From positions 1 to 64,000 of the forward strand of contig DASWFO010000245.1 of NCBI GenBank assembly GCA_036394195.1: 64,000 bases of DNA. The letters are read 5' to 3'. Under the pieces are notes generated by a model, which did no database searches, had not been told where the DNA came from, and saw only the letters and a list, made by a program, of their open reading frames with translations. The translations under genes were made by a program, and so were the position numbers. Positions 32,327-41,910 of this stretch are shown piece by piece; positions within the stretch are counted from its first letter, which is position 1, and each line of letters opens with the position of its first letter. This stretch comes from DATJPD01 sp036394195 (GTDB lineage: Bacteria; Pseudomonadota; Alphaproteobacteria; CACIAM-22H2).

Positions 32327-32560
32327 ACTTATCTCCTCTCCTGATTTGATCCCTGTTGCCCCGCACTACTGTGATATGGCTGCTTTCAGCCAAAATTGGA
32401 TCGAATCCTAGGCCTTTCAATGCGTCCAATGGGTTCAAACAGCGTGTCGAAAAAATGTCACAGCCGACTCGGAATCGGACGCGGCTTGTGCAGACCGCGA
32501 CTCGACGCCGGCGGGACAAACCGCGACGCCTAAATGTTGAGATAATCGCCAGTGAAGAAG

Positions 32561-32637
32561 TGGCGCGCCCGGAGAGATTCGAACTCCCAACCCCCAGATC
32601 CGTAGTCTGGTGCTCTATCCAGTTGAGCTACGGGCGC
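32561..32637 (-). tRNA. tRNA-Arg (anticodon ACG)
   Basis: On the minus strand the 5' end GCGCCCGTAGCTCAACTGGA starts at 32637 and pairs with CGGGCGC at 32565-32571. The anticodon stem CCAGA/TCTGG encloses the loop CTACGGA, so the anticodon is ACG. The T-loop GTTCGAATC is canonical. The terminal CCA is encoded (TGG at 32561-32563 on the plus strand). This is the A34 (inosine) Arg isoacceptor reading CGU, CGC and CGA. Confidence 0.97.
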
Positions 32638-32864
32638 AAGTTCGGCAGACAATCAGCGCCAAACGGCGCCAATCCGCGAAAGGTGCGGGACACTACTTGA
32701 TGAGGGGCGCCCGGCGCAAGCGCCGTGCCCTGGCGGCAACGGTCATTCGCGAACCCGCGTCAGGCCTACTAAATATGGGGTGTGGGCCCTAGTTTCGCCT
32801 TGTCCACTTTCAGGGCATTCGTTACCATGATCCGCCGATAAAAAACGGCGCAGGGGCAAATTAC

Positions 32865-34205
32865 ATGCATTTTACTGTTTCGACGGGCGCTCCGGTGGGG
32901 GAGTCCCGTCGTTCTGTGACAATTCTCAGTCACAGTGGCCGCGCGCTCGCAGCGCTCCTTTGCCTAGGGACAGCGCTGACGCTCGGGGCGTGCAGCTATG
33001 CCTCCGAAGCGTTGTGGCCGTCACTCACGGGCCAGGACCCACGGAGCAGTGACGCGGCCCCGGCGCGTTCGCCATCGCCAAGCCCGCCGCCGGCGCGCAC
33101 CAGCAACGGCACGCCCTCCCCAGCCGCCTCGTCGCAGTCGGCCCCGGCGATCGCGTCGCAACCCGTAGCACCAGCACCGGCCCCTGTCCGCACGGCCTCG
33201 AGCACCAGCCTGTCGCAGGCGGCACCGCCCGCCGCCGCGACGCCTTCAATCGGACAGACAGAAGTCGGCCGGCGCGCGGCGCAGTTGAACGCGGACGCGC
33301 AGAAACTCGACGGCTCGGTGGCCGCCCGCGTCGCCGCGGTGCAGCAGATTCGCGCCGACGCCGTGCAGACCGCTCAGACCTATCAGCAGCTTGTCGGCAC
33401 GATCAACGCCAGGCTCCAGGTCGGCACCACGCCCGGCAACCCGATCCTGCAGCAGCAATGGAATCAGGCGAACGCGGCGCTCGACAATTTCGGCGCCGAG
33501 ATCGGCCGCATGTCCGAGTTGTCGAACCAGGTCGCCGCCGACGCCTCGACCGCCGCGTTCCTGCTCGAATCGGTACGCGCCGCCTACAGCCTCTCAGGCG
33601 CTGTCGAGGAAGACCACAAGGCTCTGGCGGCCGTCGAAGACAAGGTCAACCGCGAGGTCGTCACCATCGACCGCATGCTCAATGACCTCAGCGAGGATAT
33701 CAGCCGGCAGTCGGCCTATATGAGCCGCGAGCGCAGCAACATGACGGCGCTGTCAATCGCGATCAAGAACGGCGAGCTGTTCGGCGCCGGCCTGGCCAAT
33801 CGCGCCTTCTCCCCCGCCTCGCCCGTCGACGGCTCCCCGGCAAGGCTCGGTGTCAGCCCCGGCGCCGCCCCCCGCGGCGTCGATCCCTCGGCCTCGGCGA
33901 TCGGCCGCCGGCCGCTGGTGGTCATCCGCTTCGACCGCCCCAACCCGTCCTATGAGCAGGCGCTGTACACGGCGGTGAGCCGGGCGATGGAACGGCGCCC
34001 GAACGCGGTGTTCGATCTGGTCGCGGTCAGCCCCGGACGGGGCAACCAGGCGCAGGTGGCACTCGCCTCTGCCAATGCCAAGCGCCAGGCCGAGACGGTC
34101 ATGCGCTCGCTCACCGACATGGGATTGCCGCCCGACCGCGTCACCCTGTCGGCGTCGACCAGCGCGCAGACGCAAACCAACGAGGTCCAGCTCTTCGTTC
34201 GCTGA
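32865..34205 (+). CDS. Coiled-coil lipoprotein with C-terminal OmpA-like strand-helix region, function unknown
   Basis: A 446-residue exported protein. The signal ends at a lipobox (TALTLGAC, Cys43 from the ATG). A Pro/Ser/Ala linker (about 55-120) leads to a long helical coiled coil (about 130-310) and a last domain, PLVVIRFDRPNPSYEQALYT...VQLFVR, resembling a divergent OmpA-type fold. The ATG at 32865 gives a long n-region. An in-frame GTG at 32916, preceded by GGGGGAG, would give a more typical lipoprotein signal and may be the true start. A strong terminator follows. Confidence 0.75.
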   Translation: MHFTVSTGAPVGESRRSVTILSHSGRALAALLCLGTALTLGACSYASEALWPSLTGQDPRSSDAAPARSPSPSPPPARTSNGTPSPAASSQSAPAIASQPVAPAPAPVRTASSTSLSQAAPPAAATPSIGQTEVGRRAAQLNADAQKLDGSVAARVAAVQQIRADAVQTAQTYQQLVGTINARLQVGTTPGNPILQQQWNQANAALDNFGAEIGRMSELSNQVAADASTAAFLLESVRAAYSLSGAVEEDHKALAAVEDKVNREVVTIDRMLNDLSEDISRQSAYMSRERSNMTALSIAIKNGELFGAGLANRAFSPASPVDGSPARLGVSPGAAPRGVDPSASAIGRRPLVVIRFDRPNPSYEQALYTAVSRAMERRPNAVFDLVAVSPGRGNQAQVALASANAKRQAETVMRSLTDMGLPPDRVTLSASTSAQTQTNEVQLFVR

Positions 34206-34222
34206 CCGCCGGCTAACCGATC

Positions 34223-34256
34223 AAAGGCCGCTCCTTGGGGAGCGGCCTTTTTTCTT
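34223..34256 (+). terminator. Rho-independent terminator after the coiled-coil lipoprotein gene
   Basis: AAAGGCCGCTCC / GGAGCGGCCTTT stem with a TTGG loop (34223-34250) followed by a long T-run (to 34256). It is placed 17 bp after the stop. Confidence 0.92.
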
Positions 34257-34320
34257 TTAAGCTTCGGTCTGGCGACGATCCGAGGCCTCCCGAATTCGAG
34301 GCCCGCAATTCGAGGCATCA

Positions 34321-34842
34321 ATGGCCAGTCCTCCCCCTTACACCAAGATGTTTCCGGTCTCCTGGCACGAACTGCATCGCGACGCCAAGGCGCTGGCGTG
34401 GAAGCTGGTCACCGGCGGCCCGTGGCAGGGAATTATCGCGATCACCCGCGGCGGCTTGGTGCCGGCCGCGATCGTCGCGCGCGAGCTCGATGTCCGGCTG
34501 ATCGATACGGTATCGATCGCGAGTTACGATCACATGAGCCAGCACGCGGGACGGATCATCAAGGGGATCGTGCCCGGCGTGGTCGGCGATGCCGCACAGG
34601 CGAAACGCTGGCTCATCGTCGACGACCTCGTCGACACCGGCGGGACGGCACGGCTGGTGCGCGAGCTGGTGCCCGGCGCGCATTTCGCGACCGTCTATGC
34701 GAAGCCCGCCGGCAAGCCGATGGTCGACACCTACGTGACCGAGGTCAGCCAGGACACCTGGATCCTGTTCCCCTGGGACACCGAGCCGCAATTCGCGCCC
34801 CCGATTGCCGGCACGACCTCGGCGCCGGGGGCGGGACGCTGA
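34321..34842 (+). CDS. gpt: Xanthine phosphoribosyltransferase
   Basis: Salvages xanthine (and guanine/hypoxanthine to some degree) with PRPP. The 173-residue protein shows the phosphoribosyltransferase fold: ITRGGLVPAAIVARELDV and the PRPP-binding WLIVDDLVDTGGTARLV. The C-terminal hydrophobic TWILFPWDTEPQF matches the E. coli Gpt group. GAGG precedes the ATG. The next gene, a DMT exporter, starts within about 30 bp. Confidence 0.94.
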   Translation: MASPPPYTKMFPVSWHELHRDAKALAWKLVTGGPWQGIIAITRGGLVPAAIVARELDVRLIDTVSIASYDHMSQHAGRIIKGIVPGVVGDAAQAKRWLIVDDLVDTGGTARLVRELVPGAHFATVYAKPAGKPMVDTYVTEVSQDTWILFPWDTEPQFAPPIAGTTSAPGAGR

Positions 34843-34868
34843 ACACGACCCGCGCGAGCGGCGCCCCC

Positions 34869-35765
34869 GTGCTCGGGCCGGCGCTGATCCTCGCCTTGGC
34901 CGTCGGCTGGGGCCTGAACTGGCCGGTGATGAAGATCGGCCTCCTCGAATTCCCGCTGTGGACGTTCCGCGGCTCGGCCTGTCTCGTGGCCGGTCTTTGC
35001 CTGCTGGCGCTCGCCCCCTTGGCCGGCGGGCGGGCGATACCGCGGTCCGGCGACTGGCGGAGCCTGGCGGTCGCCGCGTTCTTCAACGTCACGATCTGGC
35101 AGATCTTCATCGCCTATGGGCTGCGCCTCGTCGCCTCGGGCGAAGCGGCCCTCCTCGCCTTCACGATGCCGCTGTGGGCGGTGTTTCTCGGTCGCGTCGT
35201 GCTGGGCGAGACGCTGGGCTCCCGCGGCGGGGCGGCGCTTATCCTCGGCACGGCGGGAATCGTCGTCCTGCTGACGCGCGACTTCACGGCGCTTGCCCGC
35301 GCCCCCACCGGCGTCGCAATGGTCGTCATCGGCGCCGCCGCCTGGGCGGTCGGCACGCTGATCCAGAAGCGGCATCATACGTCGCTGACGACCGTGGCGC
35401 TGGCCGGCTGGCAGCTGACGCTGGGCGCCCTGCCGATGATGGTGATGATCCCGCTCCTCGAGGGCTGGCATCCGCCTGCGGTGAGCGTCGCGGCGTGGCT
35501 GTCGCTGACCTATACGACGTTCGTGGCGCTCGTGCTGTGCTGGTACCTGTGGTTCAAGATCGTCAGCCTGATGCCGATGAACATCGCGTCCATCAGCACT
35601 CTGCTGGTGCCGGCCGTCGGCGTGATCAGCGGCGCGTTAATGCTGCACGAAGAGATCGGCGTTCGCGAGATCCTGGCGCTGGCGCTGATCGCGACGGCGC
35701 TGGCCCTGGTCCTCACCCGGCCCGCCGCCCCGGCGGCCGCCGCCGACCAGGTTACACCCGGTTAG
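34869..35765 (+). CDS. DMT superfamily (EamA) transporter
   Basis: About 298 residues with two EamA repeats and ten predicted helices, as in metabolite exporters of the drug/metabolite superfamily. Typical parts are GWGLNWPVMKIGL, WQIFIAYGLRLVASGEAALL and FKIVSLMPMNIASISTLLVP. The start is uncertain: a GTG at 34869 gives the normal N-terminus (VLGPALILALAVG), whereas a CTG at 34839 would overlap the gpt stop and has GGGGCGGGA ahead. The substrate is unknown. The stop TAG overlaps that of the convergent M20 gene. Confidence 0.9.
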   Translation: MLGPALILALAVGWGLNWPVMKIGLLEFPLWTFRGSACLVAGLCLLALAPLAGGRAIPRSGDWRSLAVAAFFNVTIWQIFIAYGLRLVASGEAALLAFTMPLWAVFLGRVVLGETLGSRGGAALILGTAGIVVLLTRDFTALARAPTGVAMVVIGAAAWAVGTLIQKRHHTSLTTVALAGWQLTLGALPMMVMIPLLEGWHPPAVSVAAWLSLTYTTFVALVLCWYLWFKIVSLMPMNIASISTLLVPAVGVISGALMLHEEIGVREILALALIATALALVLTRPAAPAAAADQVTPG

Positions 35766-37057
35766 CCGCCGCAGAGCAGCGAGAGCGTGGCGGCCGCCAT
35801 CACCTTCGCCGACGCGATCATGTCGTCGATGACCACGAACTCGTCGGGCTGATGGGCGAGCTCGAGAATCCCGGGGCCGTACGCGACGCAGTCGTGCAGA
35901 TGGCCGATGCGGCTCACGTGCTTCTGGTCGTAGGTGCCGGGACTGGCGATATGGCTGGGGCGGCGGCCGAGCACGCGCAGGATCGCGCCGTCGAGGGCGC
36001 GAACCACCGGTGCCATCTCGTCGGTCATGGTCGGATGGAAGGTCATGATGTCGCGCAAAGACCAGGCAAGCCCCGGCCGCTCGCGCACGACGCGCTCGGC
36101 GAGCTCCACGATCTCGCGCTTGACGTCGTCGAGAGTCTCTTCGAGCAGGAACCGCCGGTCGAGGATCAGCCGGCACGAATCCGCCACCAGCGGACTCGGC
36201 AGCCCGGCGTAGCTCTCCGACAGTCCACCGTGCAGCGAGTTGTAGTTGAGGGTCGAGGCGCGCGCCCCGACCGGCTCGACGGGCATACGGGTGCGACGCG
36301 CATCAAGCTTGGGATACAGCTCGGCCTCGACCGCCGCGAGAAACGCCGTCATGCCGCGGATGGCGCTGACGCCGAGGAACGGCATCGATCCATGCGCCAC
36401 CCGGCCGCGCATCTCGAGCTCGGCCCACCACACGCCGCGATGGCCGAGGCAGACGCGGTCGACGTTCAGCGGCTCGGGGATGATCACGTGATCGACCCGC
36501 GGCGGCGAGAAGTAGCCGCGCTCGGCGAGCCAGGCGACGCCGCCGAACCCGCCGCTTTCCTCGTCGACCGTCCCGGAGATTTCAATCGCGCCCGGCCACG
36601 GCATGCCCTCGTCCAGCATCGATTCGACGGCGACGATGGCGGCCGCCAAGCCACCTTTCATGTCGCAGGCGCCGCGCCCGTAGAGCCTGCCGTCGCGGAC
36701 GACGGCCGCGAATGGATCGACCGTCCAGCCCTGCCCCGGCTCGACGACGTCGATGTGACCGTTGAAATGCACGCACCGGCCGGTGCCCGAACCCTCGATG
36801 CGCGCCACCACGTTGATCCGCGGATGGCGGTCGCAATCGCCTGGGGTCCCGACGGCGCGCGGATATTCGACGCGGAAGCCGCGCGACGCCAGGCGGCGGC
36901 CAACGAGCTCCGCGCAGGCCCCGTAGGCGTCGCCCGGCGGGTTGACCGTCGGGAGTCGCACCAGATCGCGCGCCAGCGCCACCAGATCATCGCGGCGCGC
37001 TTCGATGCGGGTGAAAAGACGCTCGACGTGCGAGCCGTCAAGCGTGGCCTTGATCAT
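35762..37057 (-). CDS. M20 family deacylase (ArgE/DapE-like)
   Basis: A 431-residue dizinc hydrolase. Metal and catalytic residues are visible: HFNGHIDVVEPGQGW (His and Asp of the first site), GACDMKGG (bridging Asp), DEESGGFGG (general base Glu plus ligand), and the dimerisation lid segment HGSMPFLG. The substrate could be an N-acyl amino acid such as acetylornithine or succinyl-diaminopimelate, but a genuine ArgE or DapE is not established, as DapE normally sits with other lysine genes. It is convergent with the DMT gene. Confidence 0.88.
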   Translation of the reverse strand: MIKATLDGSHVERLFTRIEARRDDLVALARDLVRLPTVNPPGDAYGACAELVGRRLASRGFRVEYPRAVGTPGDCDRHPRINVVARIEGSGTGRCVHFNGHIDVVEPGQGWTVDPFAAVVRDGRLYGRGACDMKGGLAAAIVAVESMLDEGMPWPGAIEISGTVDEESGGFGGVAWLAERGYFSPPRVDHVIIPEPLNVDRVCLGHRGVWWAELEMRGRVAHGSMPFLGVSAIRGMTAFLAAVEAELYPKLDARRTRMPVEPVGARASTLNYNSLHGGLSESYAGLPSPLVADSCRLILDRRFLLEETLDDVKREIVELAERVVRERPGLAWSLRDIMTFHPTMTDEMAPVVRALDGAILRVLGRRPSHIASPGTYDQKHVSRIGHLHDCVAYGPGILELAHQPDEFVVIDDMIASAKVMAAATLSLLCGG

Positions 37058-37092
37058 ACGAAGAGGCTAGAAGTCGGAGCGGTTGAGGTCAA

Positions 37093-37779
37093 ATGCAACT
37101 GCCTCTATATGACGTGACCATGGCCTGTCCGCTCTGGCGCATCCTCCTCGTCCTCGCAATCCTGGTGCCAATCGGCGGCGCGGCACGGGCCGATCCTGTT
37201 CCCGCCGCGATCAACTTTGTCGTGAAGCGGGACGGGACGTCGATCGGCACGCATCGCTTGTCCTTCCGCTCGGAGCAGACCGTCGACGGCGAGCGGCTGT
37301 TCGTCGACATCGCCATCGAAATCAAGGTCGTCGTCGCGTTCATCACCATTTACACGTACAAATTCGAGGGCCGCGAGGTCTGGGACGGGGAGCGGCTGGT
37401 CGTGCTCGAAACCTACACCAACGACAACGGCACCAAGCTCGACGTACATGTTCGCGCCGCCGCCGATGGGCTTCATGTCGACGCCACCGATGTCCACTAT
37501 GTCGCAGCACCGGACATGCTGCCGGACAGCTATTGGCGCACCGACACCGTCAAGCACACGCGCTTCATCGATATCGAAAACGGGCAACTGACCACGCTCG
37601 TGTCGGAACCCGCGGGACGGCGCGCGGTCAATGTCGCCGGCCGGATGGCCGAGACGGACATCTACAAGCTGTCGGGCGAGATCGAGGGTGAGCTCGGCTA
37701 CACGCCCGCCGGCGAATGGACGCTCCTCCGCTTCAAGAGCCACGGCTCGAACATCCTCTACGTCCGCGAGGCCCCCTGA
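37093..37779 (+). CDS. DUF6134 family protein
   Basis: A 228-residue exported protein with a signal peptide (hydrophobic WRILLVLAILVPIGGAA, cleavage near ARADP). The mature region begins INFVVKRDGTSIGTHRL and contains TYKFEGREVWDGERLVVLE and GELGYTPAGEWTLLRFKSHG, matching the DUF6134 group of lipocalin-like envelope proteins. The function is unknown. An ATG at 37093 has GAGG 5 bases upstream; 37120 is an alternative. Confidence 0.7.
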   Translation: MQLPLYDVTMACPLWRILLVLAILVPIGGAARADPVPAAINFVVKRDGTSIGTHRLSFRSEQTVDGERLFVDIAIEIKVVVAFITIYTYKFEGREVWDGERLVVLETYTNDNGTKLDVHVRAAADGLHVDATDVHYVAAPDMLPDSYWRTDTVKHTRFIDIENGQLTTLVSEPAGRRAVNVAGRMAETDIYKLSGEIEGELGYTPAGEWTLLRFKSHGSNILYVREAP

Positions 37780-37869
37780 GAGCCTAGCTGTTTTCTAACG
37801 CGCACGGGTTTGCTAGGAATGCGGGAGCGGCGGGGTTCGCCGCCCACAATCGCGAGCGAGGAGATCAGA

Positions 37870-39681
37870 GTGACAACCGGTGCGGTGGGCGCGCGGGACG
37901 GGGTCCCGCGGCGGGCTCTGCCTCGCGTGCTTCTGGCGGCGCTGGTCGCGCTATGGACCACGCTGGCCGCGGCGCAAGAGCCGGCCGAGCCGGAGGGCCC
38001 GAGCGGTTTCACCCCCCAGCGGGCCGCGGTCGCCACCAAGCACATGGCCGTGGCGGCCAATCCGCTGGCCGCCGAAGCCGGACGCGAGATCCTGCGGCTC
38101 GGCGGCAGCGCCGTCGACGCGGTGATCGCGATGCAGATGGTGCTGACCCTCGTCGAGCCGCAATCCTCGGGCCTCGGCGGCGGCGGCTTCCTGCTTCAAT
38201 ACGATGCGTCGCGCAAGACCGTGACCACCTATGACGGCCGCGAGACCGCACCCGCCGCCGCGACGGCCGATATGTTCCTCGACGAGGCCGGCCAGCCCCT
38301 CCCGTTCAGCGAAGCCTCGGTCGGCGGCAGGGCGGTGGCGACGCCGGGGGTCCTGCGGATGCTGGAAATGGCACACCGCGACCACGGCCGGCTGCCCTGG
38401 TCGCGGCTGTTCGAGCCGGCGATGCGGCTGGCGGAATCCGGATTCACGATCACGCCGCGGCTCCACAAGCTCATCGAAGACAATCCGCAGCTGCGCGAGA
38501 TGCCGGGGGCGGCGGCGTATTTCTACGACAAAAGTCTCGAGCCGCGGGCGGTCGGCCAGCGACTCGAGAATCCGCAGCTCTTCGAGACGCTGCGCCTGAT
38601 CGCCAACGGCGGCGCGGACGCGTTCTACCGCGGCCAGCTGGCGCGCGACATCGTGGCGGCGGCCACCGATCCGAAGCACCAGGGCGCATCGGCCCGTGCC
38701 GGGCGGCTGACGCTCGCCGATCTCGCCCTCTATCGCGCCATCAAGCGCGACCCCGTGTGCGGCATCTATCGCGGCCTGAAGGTCTGCGGCATGGGGCCGC
38801 CGTCATCGGGCGGAATCGCGGTCGCCCAGATCCTGGGCATCCTCGACCATTTCACGCTCCGTGACCTGTCGCCGGATTCGCTGGAGGCGGTGCATCTGAT
38901 CTCCGAGGCGAGTCGGCTCGCCTTCGCCGATCGCGCGCGCTACGTGGCCGACAGCGACTTCGTGCATGTACCGGTCCGCCCCCTGCTCAGCAGCCACTAT
39001 CTGCAACAACGGGCGGGGCTCATCTCGCTCACCCGGACGATGGGCCGCGCCGAGGCGGGGCGGATCGGGGAGCAGAGCCGGCTGACCGGACCGGCGGTCG
39101 ACGACTTGATCGAGGTGCCGACCACTACCCACATGACCGCGGTCGACGCCGCCGGCAACGCGGCGTCGTTCACCAGCTCGATCGAGAATGCCTTTGGCTC
39201 TCGGGTCTTCGTCCGCGGCTTTCTGCTCAACAATGAGATGACCGACTTCTCGCTACGCCCAAGCAACAACGGCGTGCCGGCGGCCAACCGGATCGAGCCC
39301 GGCAAGCGGCCGCGCAGCTCGATGTCGCCGACCATCGTCACCGATCGCCAGGGTCGGCTCGTGCTGACGATCGGCTCGCCGGGGGCCGCCCGGATCATCC
39401 CTTATGTCGTCCAGACGCTGGTCGCCACGATTGACTGGCGGCTCAACATCCAGCGCGCGGTCAGCCTGCCACATCACGTGAACCTGAACGGGCCCACCGA
39501 GCTCGAAAAGGGGACATCCCTGGTCGACCTCGCCGCGGCGCTGCGCGAACTCGGGCACGAGGTCGAGATCCGGCCCGAGACCAGCGGCCTTCACGGCATC
39601 ATGGTGCTCCGCCTGGGCAACAAGACCGAGTATATCGGCGGCGCCGATCCGCGCCGCGAAGGTGTCGCGCTTGGCGATTGA
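37870..39681 (+). CDS. ggt: Gamma-glutamyltransferase
   Basis: Periplasmic N-terminal nucleophile enzyme that cleaves glutathione and gamma-glutamyl compounds. From a GTG at 37870 the precursor is 603 residues. Self-cleavage is expected before Thr419 in PTTTHMTAVDAAG, yielding large and small subunits. The oxyanion region SGLGGGGFLLQY and substrate site MSPTIVTD are present. An ATG at 37810 exists, but the GTG has GAGGAG 7 bases upstream and directly precedes a plausible signal region (LPRVLLAALVALWTTLAAAQ). The 3' end overlaps rlmI by 20 bp. Confidence 0.93.
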   Translation: MTTGAVGARDGVPRRALPRVLLAALVALWTTLAAAQEPAEPEGPSGFTPQRAAVATKHMAVAANPLAAEAGREILRLGGSAVDAVIAMQMVLTLVEPQSSGLGGGGFLLQYDASRKTVTTYDGRETAPAAATADMFLDEAGQPLPFSEASVGGRAVATPGVLRMLEMAHRDHGRLPWSRLFEPAMRLAESGFTITPRLHKLIEDNPQLREMPGAAAYFYDKSLEPRAVGQRLENPQLFETLRLIANGGADAFYRGQLARDIVAAATDPKHQGASARAGRLTLADLALYRAIKRDPVCGIYRGLKVCGMGPPSSGGIAVAQILGILDHFTLRDLSPDSLEAVHLISEASRLAFADRARYVADSDFVHVPVRPLLSSHYLQQRAGLISLTRTMGRAEAGRIGEQSRLTGPAVDDLIEVPTTTHMTAVDAAGNAASFTSSIENAFGSRVFVRGFLLNNEMTDFSLRPSNNGVPAANRIEPGKRPRSSMSPTIVTDRQGRLVLTIGSPGAARIIPYVVQTLVATIDWRLNIQRAVSLPHHVNLNGPTELEKGTSLVDLAAALRELGHEVEIRPETSGLHGIMVLRLGNKTEYIGGADPRREGVALGD

Positions 39682-40900
39682 GAAAGGGGCGCCTCAGACG
39701 GGGACGACGGACCGCGCCGGCCGTCCCGTCATCCACCTGCAGCCGGGACGCCACAAGCGGGTGCGGGCAGGACATCCCTGGGTCTATTCCAACGAAGTGG
39801 TCATGGACGCCGCCGCCAAGGCGCTGCCGCCGGGGACGCTCGTGCGCCTCGCCGCCGCGAACGGCGAGCCGCTCGGTGCGGCGATGTTCAATCCGCGCAC
39901 CCTGATCGCCGCGCGCCTCCTGCACCACGACCCCGACGCCGCAATCGACACGGAGTTCTTCCGGCAACGCATCGCGGCGGCGACGGCGCTCCGCGAGCGC
40001 CTGTATCCAGGCGGTTTCTATCGCCTGATCCACGCCGAAGCCGACGGCCTGCCCGGCCTCGTCATCGACCGCTATGGGGAGGCGGTGGTCATCCAGGCGA
40101 ACACCGCCGGCATGGACCGGCTGCTGCCCGACATCCGGGACGCCCTCGACACCGTGCTGTCGCCGAACACGATCGTCTTGCGCAACGACAGCTCGGCTCG
40201 GACCTTGGAGGGCCTGAAAACCGAGGTCGCGGTCGCGAAAGGCGAGATCACCGGGCCGACCGAGTTGGTCGAAAACGGCGCGCGGTTCCTCGTCGACCTC
40301 CAGGGCGGGCAGAAGACCGGCTGGTTCTTCGACCAGCGCGACAACCGCGCGGCGGTGGCCCGGCTCGCCGCCGGCGCGCGGGTCGCCGATCTTTATTCGT
40401 ACGGCGGCGGCTTCGCGGTGGCCGCGGCGCGGGCCGGTGCCGTCGAGGTCGCGGTCATCGATCGCTCCGCCCCCGCTCTCGAGCTCGCCGCCCAGTCGGC
40501 ACGGCTCAACCAGGTCGACTCCGTCTGCCGCTTCGTCCGCGCGGAGGCGTTCGAGGAGCTCGAGCGCCGCGCCGCCGCCGGCGAACGCTTCGACATCGTC
40601 ATCGCCGATCCGCCGGCGTTCGTGAAATCGCGCAAGGACCTGGCCGCCGGCTCGCGCGGCTATCGCAAGCTGGCGCGGCTCGCCGCCGCCATCGTGGCAC
40701 CGGGCGGCCTGTTGTTCATCGCGTCGTGCTCGCACAACGTCGACCGCGCGACGTTCGACGACCAAGTGCAGCGCGGACTGATCGACGCCGGCCGCACCGG
40801 CCGCATCCTGCTGGCCAGCGGCGCCGCCGCGGACCATCCGGTCCATCCGGCCTTGCCGGAGTCGGTGTACCTGAAGGCGTCATTGATACAATTAGATTAG
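39662..40900 (+). CDS. rlmI: 23S rRNA (cytosine-1962-C5)-methyltransferase RlmI-like
   Basis: A 412-residue class I rRNA methyltransferase. An N-terminal PUA-like domain (GRHKRVRAGHPWVYSNEVV) is followed by a Rossmann domain with motif I VADLYSYGGGFAVAAA, motif IV DIVIADPPAFVKS and the catalytic-Cys region LLFIASCSHNV. This order matches the YccW/RlmI family. It starts at GTG 39662 or TTG 39671, both within the end of ggt, so translation is probably coupled. Confidence 0.92.
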   Translation: MSRLAIEKGAPQTGTTDRAGRPVIHLQPGRHKRVRAGHPWVYSNEVVMDAAAKALPPGTLVRLAAANGEPLGAAMFNPRTLIAARLLHHDPDAAIDTEFFRQRIAAATALRERLYPGGFYRLIHAEADGLPGLVIDRYGEAVVIQANTAGMDRLLPDIRDALDTVLSPNTIVLRNDSSARTLEGLKTEVAVAKGEITGPTELVENGARFLVDLQGGQKTGWFFDQRDNRAAVARLAAGARVADLYSYGGGFAVAAARAGAVEVAVIDRSAPALELAAQSARLNQVDSVCRFVRAEAFEELERRAAAGERFDIVIADPPAFVKSRKDLAAGSRGYRKLARLAAAIVAPGGLLFIASCSHNVDRATFDDQVQRGLIDAGRTGRILLASGAAADHPVHPALPESVYLKASLIQLD

Positions 40901-40914
40901 CCCCTCAAACGCCG

Positions 40915-41040
40915 GGCGCGGCGCCGGCAAATCGCGTTGCGCGATTGTGCCTGCCGCGCCGCTTGGCTTCGCGCCCATAAGGGCGCGCCGCCCCCTAGAT
41001 CTTTTTCAGGGGGCGAAGCCCCCTGCACCCCGGCGCGGCG
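40915..41040. repeat. Intergenic palindromes between rlmI and tam
   Basis: Short hairpins include AATCGCG-TTG-CGCGATT near 40930-40948 and AGGGGGCGAAGCCCCCT at 41008-41024. The latter sits in the widespread alphaproteobacterial AGGGGGCGAAGCCCCCTGCA word. No gene is present. Confidence 0.6.
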
Positions 41041-41072
41041 GTTTTCTAAGGTCCGAAGAAGCTTCGGCCTGT

Positions 41073-41840
41073 TTATTTCCGCTGCGCGACCATGAAGACG
41101 CGCAGGAACGGCAACAGCGTCTTGCCGTCGGGGCGGGGCGGATAGGCGGCCAGCAGGCGCTCACCGTAGGCGCGCAGAAAATCCGCGTGCCGGGCCGGCT
41201 CGAGCCGGTCGAGGACCGGCCGTAACACTGAGCCCATGACCCAGTTGAGCACTGGATCGTTGCCCTCCAGCACATGCAGATATTCGGTCTCCCAGATATC
41301 GAGAGTCGCCGCCTGCGGCGCCAGCCATTCGTAATAACGGCCGGGCTCGTGCGCCGGGTTCTCGCGGACGGCACCGGCGAGCGACGCCCATGCGGGCTCG
41401 CGGACGAGATCGAACAGGATCCGATGCGTGGGATTGAGGTGCTGGCGCGGCATCTGCACGGCGAGAAACCCGCCGGACACGACCTGCGCGAAGAGATGCG
41501 GGAATAGCCGCGGATGATCGTCGAGCCAGTGGAACGCGGCGTTCGAATAGACCAAATTGGCGGGCGTCTCGGCGCGCCAGGTGGCGAGGTCGGCCTGCTG
41601 CCAGGCGATCCCAGGAATCGCCCGTGCCTTCGCGAGCATGTCGTGCGACCCATCGACGCCGGTCACTCGGGCCCCGGGCCAGCGCTCCGCCAGGAGGCGG
41701 GTCACGTTGCCCGGACCGCAGCCGAGATCGTAGACGGTCCGGGCCTCCGCCAGCGGCACCCGCGACATCAAGTCCACCGCCGGACGCAGCCGGTGATCGG
41801 TGAATTTCAGATAGATGTTCGGATCCCACGTGCTCGTCAT
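41073..41840 (-). CDS. tam: Trans-aconitate 2-methyltransferase
   Basis: A 255-residue SAM-dependent methyltransferase that esterifies trans-aconitate, a toxic by-product of aconitate isomerisation. Motif I is VYDLGCGPGNVTRLLAERWP, motif II VTGVDGSHDMLAKA, and the Tam-typical FHWLDDHPRLFPHL and AVQMPRQHLNP follow. The end FLRVFMVAQRK is also family-like. It lies 70 bp after the histidine kinase, in the same direction. Confidence 0.92.
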   Translation of the reverse strand: MTSTWDPNIYLKFTDHRLRPAVDLMSRVPLAEARTVYDLGCGPGNVTRLLAERWPGARVTGVDGSHDMLAKARAIPGIAWQQADLATWRAETPANLVYSNAAFHWLDDHPRLFPHLFAQVVSGGFLAVQMPRQHLNPTHRILFDLVREPAWASLAGAVRENPAHEPGRYYEWLAPQAATLDIWETEYLHVLEGNDPVLNWVMGSVLRPVLDRLEPARHADFLRAYGERLLAAYPPRPDGKTLLPFLRVFMVAQRK

Positions 41841-41910
41841 GCCCGCTCCGCCTGGTCAGAAGGCCGGAGTATAGTCGGAGCGAGAGCGAAAGCGAGCCGA
41901 GGATGCAGCG

